From the NCBI RefSeq assembly GCF_000340215.1, contig NW_006921550.1:434001-498000 (forward strand): a DNA stretch of 64,000 bases. The letters run 5' to 3'. The notes under the pieces were generated by a model. It saw only the letters and a list, made by a program, of their open reading frames with translations, was not told the origin of the DNA and did no database searches. The DNA comes from Pseudocercospora fijiensis CIRAD86. Taxonomy: Eukaryota > Ascomycota > Dothideomycetes > Mycosphaerellales > Mycosphaerellaceae. Position 1 is the first letter of the stretch; each line of letters begins with the position of its first letter. Made by a program: the position numbers and the translations under genes. Shown in pieces: positions 33,601-46,029 of the stretch.

Positions 33601-35309
33601 TCACAACGAGATCGAAAGAGCTTGAGGCAGAATTGAGCGAACTGAAAACCAAATCTGTGCCAAGCACCGAGCTTGACGGCTTGCGCGAGCAAGTGCAGAA
33701 CCTCGAGAGGGAGAAAGAGGCTCTCCAGGTGTCTAAGGAAACGTGCGAAAAGCAGATTGAGGAATTCAAAGCTCAGCAGACTGCAAGTGGTGCTGCGTTG
33801 GATGCCAAGGAGAAGTCCCTGACTACAGATCTTGACAGGTTGCGATCAAAGAGCAGCGAGCTAGAGAAGGAGCTTGCCCAGGCCAACACCCTCGCACAAG
33901 ATCGCTTCAGGTCTCTCGCAGAAGTCAAGGAACTCTACACGAAAGCACAAGCCGAAGTCAAGAAGCTGCGTGAAGAGCTGGCAGGCTTGAAGACTGCGAA
34001 GGCAGAACTCGACAAGTCAAATGCGATAGTGAAGAAGTTGGAGATGAAGGAGAAGGACCTGCGATCCGAGATTGCAGAATACAAATCACGAGCAGCCGAC
34101 AAGGAGAGTGAGATTGCGTCGCTCTCCGACAAGGCCAAGAAGGCCACCGACCGAAGCACGGCTCTCGAGGAGTCCTATGAGAATGCACGCAAGGAGCTGG
34201 AGAAGAGTGAAAGCATACGCAACGAGGTGACCGAAGCGCGGGAGAAGCTACAGGCTGACCTCAAGAAGCTGCAAGACGAACTTTCCAAGGCCAAGGCTAA
34301 AGCCGACAACCTGGAGCAGGAGGCTCGGAAGGCAGCCGAGGAAGCTACTAGGCTGAAAGACGAGCTGCAATTCACCTCTGCACAACGCGAGAGTTCGCAA
34401 AGCATGATGGACACCATGCAAGACCAGACACGAGAGATGTCGACACGTATGAAGGAGGTCGAGCAGCGCAATGAAAGCTTAGAAGAAGAGCTGGCCGATG
34501 CCCAGCGCTTGCTGTCTGAACGCAGTCGAGAAGGCGAGACGATGCGGAGATTGCTTAGTGAGGTCGAGGCTCGTGCAGACAGCAGAGTCAAAGAGATGCG
34601 TGAGCAGATGGAGCTAGCTGTGTCTGAGCGGGATCGTGCCGAGGACAATGCGAGCAACATCGGGCGTAGGAAGGCCCGCGAAATCGAAGATCTGAAGTCG
34701 AAGCTACGAGATGCCGAGCAGGAAGCTTCGCGTGCCAAAGAAGCACGAGAGGATGCTGAGAAGAGGGAACGAGACTTCAAGACCCAGCAAGCTGACATCG
34801 AAGCCCGCGCTGCCCGAGCTCAGCAAGAACTCAACGAGACGCGAACGGCGATGGAACAATTGCGGGACAGCCTCGATGAGACGGAACGGTCAAACCGCGA
34901 ACTGGAGAACCAACGGCAATCCCTTCGAAAAGAAATTGCCGACCGCGAAGCACGACTCGAGAAACTACAAAAGTCTTCGAAACAGCTGACGGAAGAACTC
35001 AAGAAGTCACAAGCACGCCAAGCCACAGGCTCTTCTCGGTCCTCGATGGAATCCTCTGCCGCGAGAGGTTCGTCCAGAGTCACATCTCCCGCACCTGTGT
35101 CGATTCGCACTTCAAGCCTGAACGGCGCACCAATGTCTCCTGCTGGCAGTAGTATGTCTACCGAACATATCAAGGGCGCGTTGTTGAGTTTCTTTTCGAT
35201 CAAGGAGAAGAAGCATCAGGTCGATTTCGTTAGTGGGCCTATGGGCAAGATGCTGGGATTGAACGATCAGGATCGTCAACAGTTGATTGCGGCGATACAG
35301 GCCAAGTAA
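30689..35309 (+). CDS. Long coiled-coil golgin with GRIP-like C-terminus (Imh1-like)
   Basis: Three exons, 30689-30697, 30765-31236 and 31315-35309, 1491 residues. The 9-nt first exon encodes MFQ, joined to RLQGLQKGFNLDF. A basic, Ser/Pro-rich region (~30-150) precedes an almost continuous coiled coil from ~160 to ~1390, broken near 650-740 by a Ser/Thr/Lys-rich linker (KKKKTKKKSKAKKKE). The last ~45 residues (EHIKGALLSFFSIKEKKHQV, then GKMLGLNDQDRQQLIAAI) have the spacing of a GRIP domain, which binds Arl1-GTP on the trans-Golgi. The tyrosine that is nearly invariant in GRIP (E-Y-L/I-K) is His here. Likely a tethering golgin; Arl1 dependence is uncertain. A start 50 bases upstream at ~30639 would read through the first intron and lacks the fungal MFQRL motif. 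Confidence 0.85.
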
Positions 35310-35459
35310 GACGACGACTTTCGTTTTTGAACAATGATGGGTTTATCATGAAAAGAACAATCGTGTATATATAGCCGTTCACTCATATCGAAGCATAGGC
35401 ATAGCATGGCATAGCATGGCGGAGGGTCCAATGCATGTGACGACTCATTGTAATACTGG

Positions 35460-36444
35460 TCAAGGTTCTTGGTCCTTGGTTCTCGTTTCTCGTTTCATTA
35501 TAGTATCGATACTGTACATCGTGCGTACATCTTGCACGAGCATCGAGCTCAGGCCGTAACACACTTCTTGCACAAACATACCTTCCGCTCCGGCACCTGC
35601 AACGCTCCCAGATACACCATAATCTCCCGAACAACACACCATCCCATCCCTCTCCACAACCCCCTTCAAATCGCCCTCAAACCCCTCCGGCCCCTTACCC
35701 TTCGCCTTCAATATCCTCGTCCATTTCACAGGCGGTGAAAAAAAAACTCTAACCCTCTCCCTCCCACACAATAACTCAATCCTCACATTATCATCCCCAA
35801 ACGCAAAACTATAACTCCGCGTCACGGGAATTCATACTTGCAACCAGCGGTCGATTTTCTTTTGGGTTTCGATTTCGGTGGTGTTGCAGTCGAAGGATAC
35901 AGCGGGGGAGGAATTCTTGCCGGATTTTTTTTTTGTTGGTTGGTTTGGGAAAGGGGGGAGATGAGGAGGAGGGAGGTTGTTATTCTTGGTTGGGGGGTCC
36001 GGTGGGTTTGAATGCTGGGTTTTTCTCCTGGGTGGGAGGGTGAGGAAGGCGAGGGTGTCGTAGATTTGGGTGCGGAGTTGGTGATGGGTGAAGTGGATTT
36101 CGAGAGCGGTTTCCGGACAGTTGTGCCTACGCAGGTATTGCGATATTGGAGATTCGCTGTCTCGACTACTGATTCATCTTTTTCAGTGGAGTCCCAAATG
36201 CTGGTGTACGGCCAGCGAGCCTGATCGTCCAGAAAGGTGGAATACATCAGTCTCATCTCTTGTTCGATTTCTGCGAGTCTCTCCCATGATTCTTTCTCTC
36301 GTTCAAGCCGAATGGCAGCCGTTCCATTGGGTTAGATATCATAATGAGTTTGATCACTACCGGCACACTCTCTTTGACCAACTCTTCACAAACCTGTTCT
36401 TGGAGTTGTCGAAAAACGACAGAAAAGCCCAAAGACTCAAACAT
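35460..36444 (-). pseudogene. Disrupted gene of unknown family
   Basis: Coding-like sequence continues through several frames on the minus strand. An ATG at 36444 begins MFESLGFSVVFRQLQEQ; after a probable 65-nt intron (GTAGTG..ATCTAACCC..GAGAG) comes KESWERLAEIEQEMRLMYST. The frame then shifts near 36,120 to continue as CPETALEIHFTHHQLRTQIY and onward to KKIDRWLQV, an in-frame TGA (about 35,838), and IPVTRSYSFAFGDDNVRIEL, FFSPPVKWTRILKAKGKG and GVVERDGMVCCSGDYG. The part after the TGA is well-formed protein sequence. The TGA and frame shift suggest a recently damaged gene, or sequence errors near an A10 run. It is the last gene before the RIP block. No family recognised. Confidence 0.45.
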
Positions 36445-37599
36445 AGATGTACTCCGCCAATGTGAAACTGATCAACGAAAGCTACAAGCTCACTCACATC
36501 AATCTTCCGGCTGCTTGCCCATTTCTTTGCCGTGAAGTCGCAGCACAAGGCCCGCAGTCGACATATTTGCATGGAGCGAGTCAAGCACCTAGGTTGATAC
36601 TGGCGGGGAGACTTGGAGGGGAATGGATGCTTGAGTGATGGTATGGTCCAGACTCCAGATCTCATCCTTCACGAACTTGTGATCGCAATAGCGGAGATAG
36701 CCTCGTAGATAAGGTCCACAGATCGGGCGTAACTTCGACGGCGGCCGCTTGTGGTTGGCAGCCGTCTAGCGCCAGTCAGATTCCACCGCTGGCCAATCTA
36801 TACAATCCAGTGCGGTGGTGTCAATGGCGTGATGCTCTGTGCCTGTGATGAAGCCTGTGTGATGATGGACTTTCTGCATGGGAACAATCTGAAGACTGAA
36901 GTGAGATGAGACGTGTTTCAGATCACACCTGTCGTTATTATTGCAAGGCTGTAGAGGTGGGGCTGTTCGATCGATTTGCGGGGACAATATGAGTATGGTC
37001 GAGCTGTGACCACGCAGTTGGTCCTGTGCTGATATTCTAAACATTGAGAGCCGTACGTGGTTGACAAGAGTCTTTGTGGTTGACGAGAGTCTTTCGCTGA
37101 CTTCAAAGACTGAACGTGAGTGCAGCATACACGTTCCCGTATGGCCCTCCTGACTCGCGACTGTAGTAGTATTCGGGTCCGGAAATTTTGAGGTGAGGTG
37201 AATGTTGCGAGGATGGAGTTATGGAGCTGGTCAGGCGAAGCTTTGCACTGTGTTTCATACGCTGTGATGTTTTGACTGAGACACCTTCGTTGGTCCTGGA
37301 AAGCGGAGAAGGCTAGACCACAGACTGGCGTCTGGCGTCCATCCTGCGTATACGGTATTCACTTCCGGGACATCCTCTTCTATCGGATCTTTCCGTCGAA
37401 GCAGGCGGCTATGGCGTCTCGAGTGAGGCGGCTGAACTGTCTCGCCCTTGGATAATGCACGAAATTGTGTGCTCGACTGGACGTGCATACATATGTCTAA
37501 CCCTTCATGCGGACTAGCATCGAGGTGATGATCGTCTGTCTGTTGTCTTGACAGCAGAGTCCAAGACTCTAAGGCAGTCTGCAGCGATCAAATACTCTA
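36445..37599. other. Gene-free border of the euchromatic block
   Basis: Normal base composition, no gene supported. Short overlapping frames on both strands (for example 36,766-37,128) lack structure. The region ends at a sharp change in dinucleotide usage near 37,600. Confidence 0.5.
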
Positions 37600-38997
37600 T
37601 CTAATAAGACCTAATTTGTAATTGTATAGAAGTGTAGTCCAGACAGGGGAAAGGAGGAAGCGCAAGCTTTCTATCCCCGATGCTAACGCCCGTTCGCATT
37701 GAAGCAAATCTCGATCTCTTTAGTTAAAAGTGCCTTGTTCGCTAGCTAATTTTTATTAAATAAGCTCACTTTTACTAGACTCTTGCTTTTAATAAAATAA
37801 GGCTAATTTAGTCTAGTTTTAGGTATTATTTAGTTAGATTTATATATATATATAAACTAGATTATAAGATAAAGCTACTAAGCTTAGGAAAGCGGATCCT
37901 TAATAAATCTAATCGACTATTATAATATAACTACGTATTAGTATTATTATACTAGAGTAATAATTATTAATAGCGACTATCTTTATACTTAATCGAGCTA
38001 TTTCTAGTACTTAGAGTAATATAAAGACGTATTCTTATATAGCTATAGCTTCTAAAAGTAAATAGCGAGAATCTAGTTCCCTACTAATAAAGCTACTAAT
38101 TATAAGGCAGAAGCTAAGGAGGCCTAGTATAAAGTACGTAGCCTAGTAGCCGACTTATAGCCTATAAGTACGCCTAAGATCTACGCTTAGTAAGCGCGGA
38201 TACTTCCGATCTTTTATCGCCGTATAATACTAGTAAACGGGTACGCTAGCATAGTAGTTTAATACTAATAGAGCTAACTTTTGCTAAAAAATATCTTCTC
38301 GACTATTTAATACGACTTCTAACCCTTCCTTCTACCTAATATTACCTATAGTAGTATAATTAAACCTCTAACTATAGTGTAATACGCCTATACGACCTTC
38401 TATACTACTAGTAGCGATTCCGACTATTATAGTACCTAGTTTCGATAGCTAGAATACTAAATAGTGCGTTAGTCTATTCCCTCTATTAGCGTATATTACG
38501 TTTAATAAATACCTTAAAGATAAGAAGTAGAAGGGCTATAATAAGATAGTAGTAGCTCGAGAGCGCTATCTTCGTATTATCTAATAGGTTATAGTCGATA
38601 ATATAACGCTTAGCCGCTTCGGATATACTTTACTTAGTAAAGCCGACTATAACGAGAAGATTTAGGCTTTATATTACTTCTAGTAGAATAGGGAAGAGTA
38701 GCGCCTATATATAATTAAAAAGAAGGGTAGTAATAAGAAGGTTATCTAAGAGTATAAAATGTTCTATATTCTAACTACTAAATACTATACTTTTAGATAC
38801 GTACGCCGTAGCGTAATATTATATCTTATTAATAAGAAATTCTATAGTATAACGAAGAAGGATACTACCGAGGTCCTTAAGTACTACTAGGTATATAATT
38901 ATAGCCTAATTAATTACTACCCTACTATACCGAAAAGCGATCTCCTATAATATATACTAGTATTAGAGGGCATATAAAAGGCATATAGCCGGCTAAG

Positions 38998-39137
38998 TAA
39001 AGCTAGGGTCTTAGTGCCTTAGGTAGGGCTTAGCGCTTAGCGTTAGCCTAACTTCCTAACCTTCCTCTCCCTCTTTATAGAACTTATTAAATACTATACG
39101 CTCTTAACTATACTATCTACCTACTTACCTAACCCCT
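38998..39137 (+). repeat. LTR-like direct repeat, copy 1
   Basis: About 140 bp beginning TAAAGCTAGGGTCTTAG that matches a second copy at 40,570 in the same orientation. Differences are mostly C/T and G/A. The initial TA versus TG of copy 2 fits RIP of an LTR start. Confidence 0.7.
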
Positions 39138-39239
39138 ATTATAACTAGCTAAGAAGACCCTCTCTGAAGTCTAAATAGATTTAATCGACTTCCTAAACGA
39201 CCCCGATAGCTCTTATCTATATCTTCTATATATAAAGAA

Positions 39240-39720
39240 CTATAAGTTTAAATTCAACTATATTTACGCCCCTACTCTAAAAGAAAGCGCTAAGATTACC
39301 TTCTATATTTAGGACTTTGCCTACTCTATAGATATTGCGCTACTATATTAAATAGATAATAGTAAAGAATTTAAGAGAGTTATCGAGAAGCTAGTACTAC
39401 TATACAGTATAGAAATTGCTTATAGTACGCCCTATTGCCCTTAATCGTAAGGCCTTATAGAATAAACTAACGGCGTTCTTAAGAGGCGTATTCTCGCTTT
39501 TAGATTATAACTCTACCTCTATAGATAGGTTATAGCGGCGTACGAGGTAGTACGGATTTATAATAGTACCTTCTATACTACTATTAAGATAACGCCCTTT
39601 AAGGCCTTCTTTAACTATAAGCCGCTAATACAACCTTTTATTACTATAGCGGAGACTATAGTAGCGGCAACCGAGGGCAATATAGACCTACTATTTAGAC
39701 CTAACAAGCTACGAGTAGTT
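39240..39720 (+). pseudogene. Retroelement integrase (rve) remnant
   Basis: Between the two direct repeats, the + strand reads DNSKEFKRVIEKLVLLYSI, AYSTPYCP*S*GLIE*TNGV, LKRRILAF and IKITPFKAFFNYKP. These match the second Asp and the Glu of the DDE integrase core (DN.KEF..., SPQ.G.IE) and the P-F-A-x-F-x-Y-K-P box of LTR-retrotransposon integrases. Stops fall at CAG/CAA-type codons. No reverse transcriptase could be followed between the repeats, so the element is internally deleted or very degraded. Confidence 0.65.
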
Positions 39721-40569
39721 AATAATATAGTAGATAATAACGATAGCGAGAATATAGCTACTAGGGGCGCTAACTAATATAATACTAAGTAGACTAGTAA
39801 GAATAGGCCTTAATTTAACCCTAGTAATATACCTCTTAATCCTATAAATAATAGCTAGTATAGTAATAGTAATATTTTAGTAACGCCTCTTTACGACGTT
39901 TATAACTAAAGACGTACTATCTATACCTCTAGCGCTAGTATCTCTTCTGCTATAGACTACTTATAGAATATACTTATAGACTATGTAGTAGCCGCTTGCG
40001 GCTTAATAAGCCGCTAGCCTAAAGGCTAATCGTATATAGAAGTATAGCAATCTACGGACTTTCGAGATTAGTAATATTATTAGCTTATAGATCCCGAAAT
40101 AGTATAAGGTACTAGATAGTCTAAAGCTAATTATATACTAGGTTATAGTCTATAGAGTAGTACGAGGACGATAATAGTATAGCTAAACTACTCTTTAAGC
40201 TACTATATCCCTAGAGGCTAGTTAAATACTACTAGTATATAAGGAACCTCGTTAAAGGCGATAGCTTCTTCTTCGCTAACTTCTTAGTCTATTCTAGCTA
40301 TAAGAAATTAAAAATAGGAAAATAGCCCTCTCTAAAGCCGCTAGGCTATAGGCTCGTATACTATTTGCTTTATATAGTACCTATCGCTATATTAATAGCC
40401 GTTATCGCTCTATACTATATAGCTATTATAAGGCTAGCAGACCGTATTTACTCGCTTACTATAGTAAAGGCAATATCTATAAGAATATAGACGACTACGG
40501 TTACGCTACTAATAAGTTAATATTAGGACTAAAGAGGTTATACGTAATTAGTATATAACTAGGCTCGAG

Positions 40570-40711
40570 TGAAGCTAGGGTCTTAATGCCTTAGGTAGGG
40601 CTTAGCGCTTAGTAATAGGCTAACTCTCCTACCTTCCTCCCTCTCCTTCTAGATCCTTATCGAATACTACTTGTACCTACTACTACCCTATCTACCTACT
40701 AATATAACCCT
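40570..40711 (+). repeat. LTR-like direct repeat, copy 2
   Basis: About 140 bp beginning TGAAGCTAGGGTCTTAA, matching the repeat at 38,998. The pair encloses ~1.43 kb including the integrase remnant. Ends were set by eye. Confidence 0.7.
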
Positions 40712-43110
40712 TCTTATATAGTATTCGATCTACCCTTTAAGGGTAGTAGCTAGATAGTCCTTATTTTAAGCTTTTAGCGGTATAGCTACGAAAACCGTTA
40801 ATCTAACTATATTACGCCCGAAGAACGGGACCTATACGTACTATTCTATTAAAACAACCGTACTAATTATCAAGCAAGGCCTTCTATACGGCCTATTATA
40901 CTAAATTAATCGCACTAAGCCGATATCTACTAATTCCGCTATATCCGTATCTTAGAGGCCTATAATACATTATTAGTGTTACCCCTTATAATAGCCGGCT
41001 TATTACGAAGCAATAACAACCGCGGCGCCGCTAGTAGCGCTAGCAATAACAACGCTAGTAGCATAGTGCCTACTAAAGTGCCTACTAAAGAGCCTACTAG
41101 AGGGCCTGCTAAAGAACCTATAATCGAAGGGGATAACCTATCGTTTGTTACGGTTTAGACAGTAGTGCGGCCGATCCTGCTCCGGATACTGTCGATCCTA
41201 CCGTAGATTAGGACGATTGATATATATAGTTTCCTAGGCTAGTAACTAACTAACAATCAATTATCTTTGTATACTAGAATCGTGTCCGTCTCCGCTCTAT
41301 AGAGCGTATCCTAACAACTTGGTAGCTTCGCTAAGATTACGACCTAATTGGCTTCTATACTAATCAACTCCTCTACTAGAACCGAGCTATTAGTCCTAAT
41401 TGCGACGAGAACCGAGACGATTAGCTAAGGATCCCTCCGATCTAGCGCCGACCGCGACGATTCGACTCGCTACGTTACGACCGATATTTACTCGATTTAT
41501 ACTATTCCGTACTAGTCGGCGGCTACCTACTATAGTGCCTCGCCGACACTAATACACTATATACCCGAATCGCCTAACCGCGGATTCGGTAGGTAGCCGC
41601 GCTTTAGCGGCCGGTAGCTATTTCCCCGCATCCCTAGGAAGGTACCTTTCGAGGAATAACGGAAGGATTAGCCCTAACTAGTTAACAAACCACCTTTTGC
41701 TACTAATCCGGACAGCCTCCGTAACGATACTCTACTATATAACGCTTTACGTTAATCCTACGCTTCGTTTCGCTTCTAACCCGGACAGAAGCACAAATCT
41801 ATTAAACTAGCGGTCCGACCGCTACCCTAGTACCGTAATCTTAGATTACTAGATACTAAGTCTTATATCCTGCGCATTTGTACCTTTATCGGCTACTACG
41901 TCCGGTATAGCGAGAATTTTGCAGTCTAACTTAGAGTAAAGTATAGCCGTATAGACCTACTTGCCTCCTACGTCCTATAATACTACCCGCGACTAGGAAA
42001 TCTACTACCGTCTTAGGCTAAGATCGACGAGCTATACCTATATACCCTCGACGGGATCGACTTCCCTAGCTAGTAGGTAGTCGATAAAGGTACCTTAATA
42101 CGATCGGTTAAGGAACTAAAAGTAGCTTTTCCGAATACTCGCGATTCGTACTATTATAAGTAGTTTTTCCCTAAGGTATACTCGCCCGCGGACATTAAAC
42201 GAGCACGAGTAGGAGAGTAACGCCCGTAGCCCGATCCGGCTACTTATCGCTCGCCTTCTTCGCGGGTACCGGAGTTTTCGCCGATTACTTAGTAGGCGGC
42301 GTCGTTACTACTACCCTCTCCGAGTAGGTATCGACCGCCTAGAGCTACTACCTATTCGGAACAACTACGCGCGCGACGTCCTAATAATTATATAGATAGT
42401 ATATTACCCTCTATATTTCTACGTAGACTGTTACTAATAAGGATCTCTAGCGATAAATCCTCGCCGTAGGAATCCTCGCCGTACTCTCTACTAGATAACG
42501 GACGAGGCCCGATAGACCGCAATTATAAGGACGCGCCGCGAGGCCGCGGGCTAACGAAGGGAAATCTAGGCAATAGCGAGCCTCGTAGCCGGCACTAGCG
42601 TCCGCTATCTATAGGGTCTACGATAGAGCTAGATCGTAGCGAGATCCGTAAACAACTAGACTAGTAGCGCCTATATGCCTTACGGGAGTTAGTACTATAT
42701 CGAGGTATTATCTTAGATAACCGCCTCGCCTAATTTCTTATAGAACAATGCCTTTCTCCTTAACCGGATTAGACCGGTTCCTAGGCGGGCCCCGAAGACT
42801 ACGATAATAGTCGCGACGATCGGTCGCGTATCGTAGGTAGCGATCGTTTCTACGCCGGCTAGGACGATCTAGGGTAGGAGGACCGCGACGGCTACTATAG
42901 CTACGAGTTCTAAGAGCAAGTCGAGGACTATCTTAGCCGGCGTTAGAGGTCGCGACTTAAGAGAGCCGGTTTAGTTTCCGAGAACAGCCGCCGCGACTCG
43001 CTATAGGATCTAAACGACTTACCCGACGGCTAACCGGCTAGCTACGGCCCGCGGTTAGGTCTAGACGGTAATTAAGGCTATAATTACGCTATATATAGCG
43101 GAGGGAATGC
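40712..43110 (+). mobile_element. Degraded host element, 5' part
   Basis: A RIP-mutated region with moderately high GC and many Arg/Ser-rich frames. No domain could be named. It leads without a break into the 96-bp tandem repeats. It contains an inverted pair CGGCTACCTAC / GTAGGTAGCCG near 41,515-41,605. Confidence 0.4.
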
Positions 43111-43568
43111 TAGCGGAGATCCTCGCTACTACTAGTAACTAGGACGCGATAGGAATACTAGCTAGATAGGCAAATTTGCTCCTAATAATCTATATAATTG
43201 CTAGCAAACGTACGCCTAGGGCTAGGCCGCTCGTAAGCCTAAACGCAACGGAAATGCTAGCTAGGCGGGCTAATTCATTCCCGATCTACGTAGTTACTAG
43301 CAACCGTATACCTAGGGCTAGGCTACTCGGGAGCCTAAACGTAATAGAAACGCTACCTAGACGGGCTAATTCGCTCCCGATCTGCTATATTACTAGCAAA
43401 CGTACGCCTAGGGCTAGGCTACTCCTAGCTAGATACAATAATTCCCTCCCGATAACCCTCGCTACTATTAATAAGCGCCGCCCCGGAGCTACGCTACCTA
43501 TACTAGAGGGAATATAGGCTAGTCGCGCTAATTTCGTCTAGATAATCCTCGCTATTATTAATAAGCTT
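43111..43568 (+). repeat. 96-bp tandem repeats in a degraded coding region
   Basis: Units starting CTAGCAA[AC]CGTA..CCTAGGGCTAGG begin at 43,201, 43,297 and 43,393, exactly 96 bp apart, with more divergent partial units on both sides (cctcgctactattaataagc-type near 43,458 and 43,546). The period is a multiple of three, so each unit encodes a related peptide (TSKRTPRARLL, TSNRIPRARLL). The same peptide type resumes at 63,039, after the large insertion. Confidence 0.75.
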
Positions 43569-43700
43569 CGTTACGGAAACTTTTTTACCGATCGCGACGA
43601 TCCTATCGATAGGATCGCTTAGGATCCTTAGGATCCTTAGGATCCTTAGGATCCTTAGGATCGTACGTTAAAGATCTTGTCTAATAGGATCGTCGCGATC
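43569..43700. repeat. Left terminal repeat with palindrome and 9-bp tandem array
   Basis: After the terminal CGTTACG come four copies of AGGATCCTT (43,621-43,656) enclosed by a 17-bp perfect inverted pair GATCGCGACGATCCTAT (43,590-43,606) and its complement (43,684-43,700). The whole segment can fold on itself. Confidence 0.8.
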
Positions 43701-43969
43701 TAGAAATTCTAGCAAATCTGTTCGTATTAAGAATTTTGTTCTTTACCGTCCGACTCGTATATCGAGTCGGGCTCGAGTCGTCGCATATACTAGTACTAGC
43801 ATTTGAATTACATTTTCTATCGGATCTGCATATTATACGATAGTTGCTTCTGCTAATATCTAACGTTTATACGCATACTCGGGTAACTACTAGCATTTGT
43901 ATACGTCTACTATATATACTAAGTTAGTACCGACTTAGCGACCGACTCGTATAGTATTAATAGATTTCG

Positions 43970-44679
43970 TTATATTATATAGGGCATCTATTTATTACGG
44001 TTGATAAGAATGTATTCTATTCGTCCTCTACGGCTATATTAAAGCGATATACCTCTACCTTCTTTCGTTTGTTTCCTTTCGACTTCTTCTTCTCTTTTAC
44101 TATATATCTCCTAATTCTTCGATCCTACGTCTCCTCGTTAAATGCTATCTCCTTAACTTTGCCGCCGTCCGCCTCTATATCCGCCTACTATATCTACTCC
44201 CCCTCTTCTAGCCCTAATATATCCCTAACGCGATTACTTACCGCCGCGAATAAAGTCTTATCTATTATATAAGACTAGTCGGAATACCTACTATTCTTAC
44301 AGTAATTAGCGCGCAATCCTTCCCTGTTGCTATTACCGCGGTATATCTATACCTTTAGTATTAATTGTCTTCGGTTCTATTGTATTCTATTGTCTCGGTT
44401 GCACTTGTGCCGTTGCCTCCCCGTACCGAAGCAAACGGATTAGTAGCCCCCGTCGGCTCCTAATCTGTCGCTTAGAAACTGCTCTATAGTATAGGCAGTC
44501 TAATATCGTTTTTCTTAGGCAGGGCCTCCGCCTCCGCTAACCTATCTATCGTATTGTCGCCGGCTTTAAGTTGTTTACTTAATTGTTGCCCGGTAGACGC
44601 TTTAGGACCTGTCGATTATATTAGCAGGTAAGAGAAACACGGCGCTCGTAGACTACTCTTACTATAGCGCTCGATCGAT
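43970..44679 (-). pseudogene. Unidentified coding remnant, minus strand
   Basis: Read on the minus strand, stretches such as QLSKQLKAGDNTIDRLAEAE and NPFASVRGGNGTSATETIE look protein-coding, with TAG/TAA interruptions. No domain recognised. It runs into the assembly gap. Confidence 0.25.
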
Positions 44680-45495
44680 NNNNNNNNNNNNNNNNNNNNN
44701 NNNNNNNNNNNNNNNNNNNNNNNNNNNNNNNNNNNNNNNNNNNNNNNNNNNNNNNNNNNNNNNNNNNNNNNNNNNNNNNNNNNNNNNNNNNNNNNNNNNN
44801 NNNNNNNNNNNNNNNNNNNNNNNNNNNNNNNNNNNNNNNNNNNNNNNNNNNNNNNNNNNNNNNNNNNNNNNNNNNNNNNNNNNNNNNNNNNNNNNNNNNN
44901 NNNNNNNNNNNNNNNNNNNNNNNNNNNNNNNNNNNNNNNNNNNNNNNNNNNNNNNNNNNNNNNNNNNNNNNNNNNNNNNNNNNNNNNNNNNNNNNNNNNN
45001 NNNNNNNNNNNNNNNNNNNNNNNNNNNNNNNNNNNNNNNNNNNNNNNNNNNNNNNNNNNNNNNNNNNNNNNNNNNNNNNNNNNNNNNNNNNNNNNNNNNN
45101 NNNNNNNNNNNNNNNNNNNNNNNNNNNNNNNNNNNNNNNNNNNNNNNNNNNNNNNNNNNNNNNNNNNNNNNNNNNNNNNNNNNNNNNNNNNNNNNNNNNN
45201 NNNNNNNNNNNNNNNNNNNNNNNNNNNNNNNNNNNNNNNNNNNNNNNNNNNNNNNNNNNNNNNNNNNNNNNNNNNNNNNNNNNNNNNNNNNNNNNNNNNN
45301 NNNNNNNNNNNNNNNNNNNNNNNNNNNNNNNNNNNNNNNNNNNNNNNNNNNNNNNNNNNNNNNNNNNNNNNNNNNNNNNNNNNNNNNNNNNNNNNNNNNN
45401 NNNNNNNNNNNNNNNNNNNNNNNNNNNNNNNNNNNNNNNNNNNNNNNNNNNNNNNNNNNNNNNNNNNNNNNNNNNNNNNNNNNNNNNNNNNNNNN
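44680..45495. other. Assembly gap (816 N)
   Basis: Unsequenced bases. Any frame drawn across it is meaningless. Confidence 1.
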
Positions 45496-46029
45496 TTGAC
45501 AAGAAAACGCAACTCTAATCCGCCCTATCGTCGCCGTACTTCCGTTCTAGCCTTGCCGGATCTTTGCTATTCTTGCCCTTATGCTAGTTACGTTAGTCCT
45601 CTATTACCGTGCTCTAGCGTACGTTACCTTTATAAATTTCGATCTAATGCTAGTCGCTATATATAAACGAGTATCCTCCCTGTTTTCTTCTTCGAATCTA
45701 GTATCCCTATCCGACTCTGTCGAGTTAGATAACGACTTAGTTCTGTATTTATCTTCTTTGTAGTTGCGACCTATCCTAAGTGTACTATAACGAGTAGTAG
45801 TATTGTTGCGAATCTAACGTAGTATATATTAGACTATACGCGTCTTCGTGCTTGTTTACCCTACGAAAAGGGGGGCATTAAATTGCGGTTTCATCTTCTG
45901 CTCCTATATAGACTGCCCGAGTCGCCGTCTATAATCGCTTATTAGTCCTATCGGATATGCCCCGCTAACGCTGAAGCATAATCGTAGCCTATAGACTATT
46001 CGCTATTTTCGTACCTTGTCGACGCTAGC

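Noticed and set aside
36766..37128. 120-codon minus-strand frame
   Set aside because: No motif, no splice support, and overlapping frames of similar length on the same strand.
43176..43517. A 113-codon open frame in the RIP block
   Set aside because: It is open because the 96-bp repeat period is a multiple of three; it is part of a degraded host element, not an intact gene.
44616..45512. Two ~295-codon open frames on the minus strand
   Set aside because: They consist almost wholly of the assembly gap; N codons are not evidence of coding.
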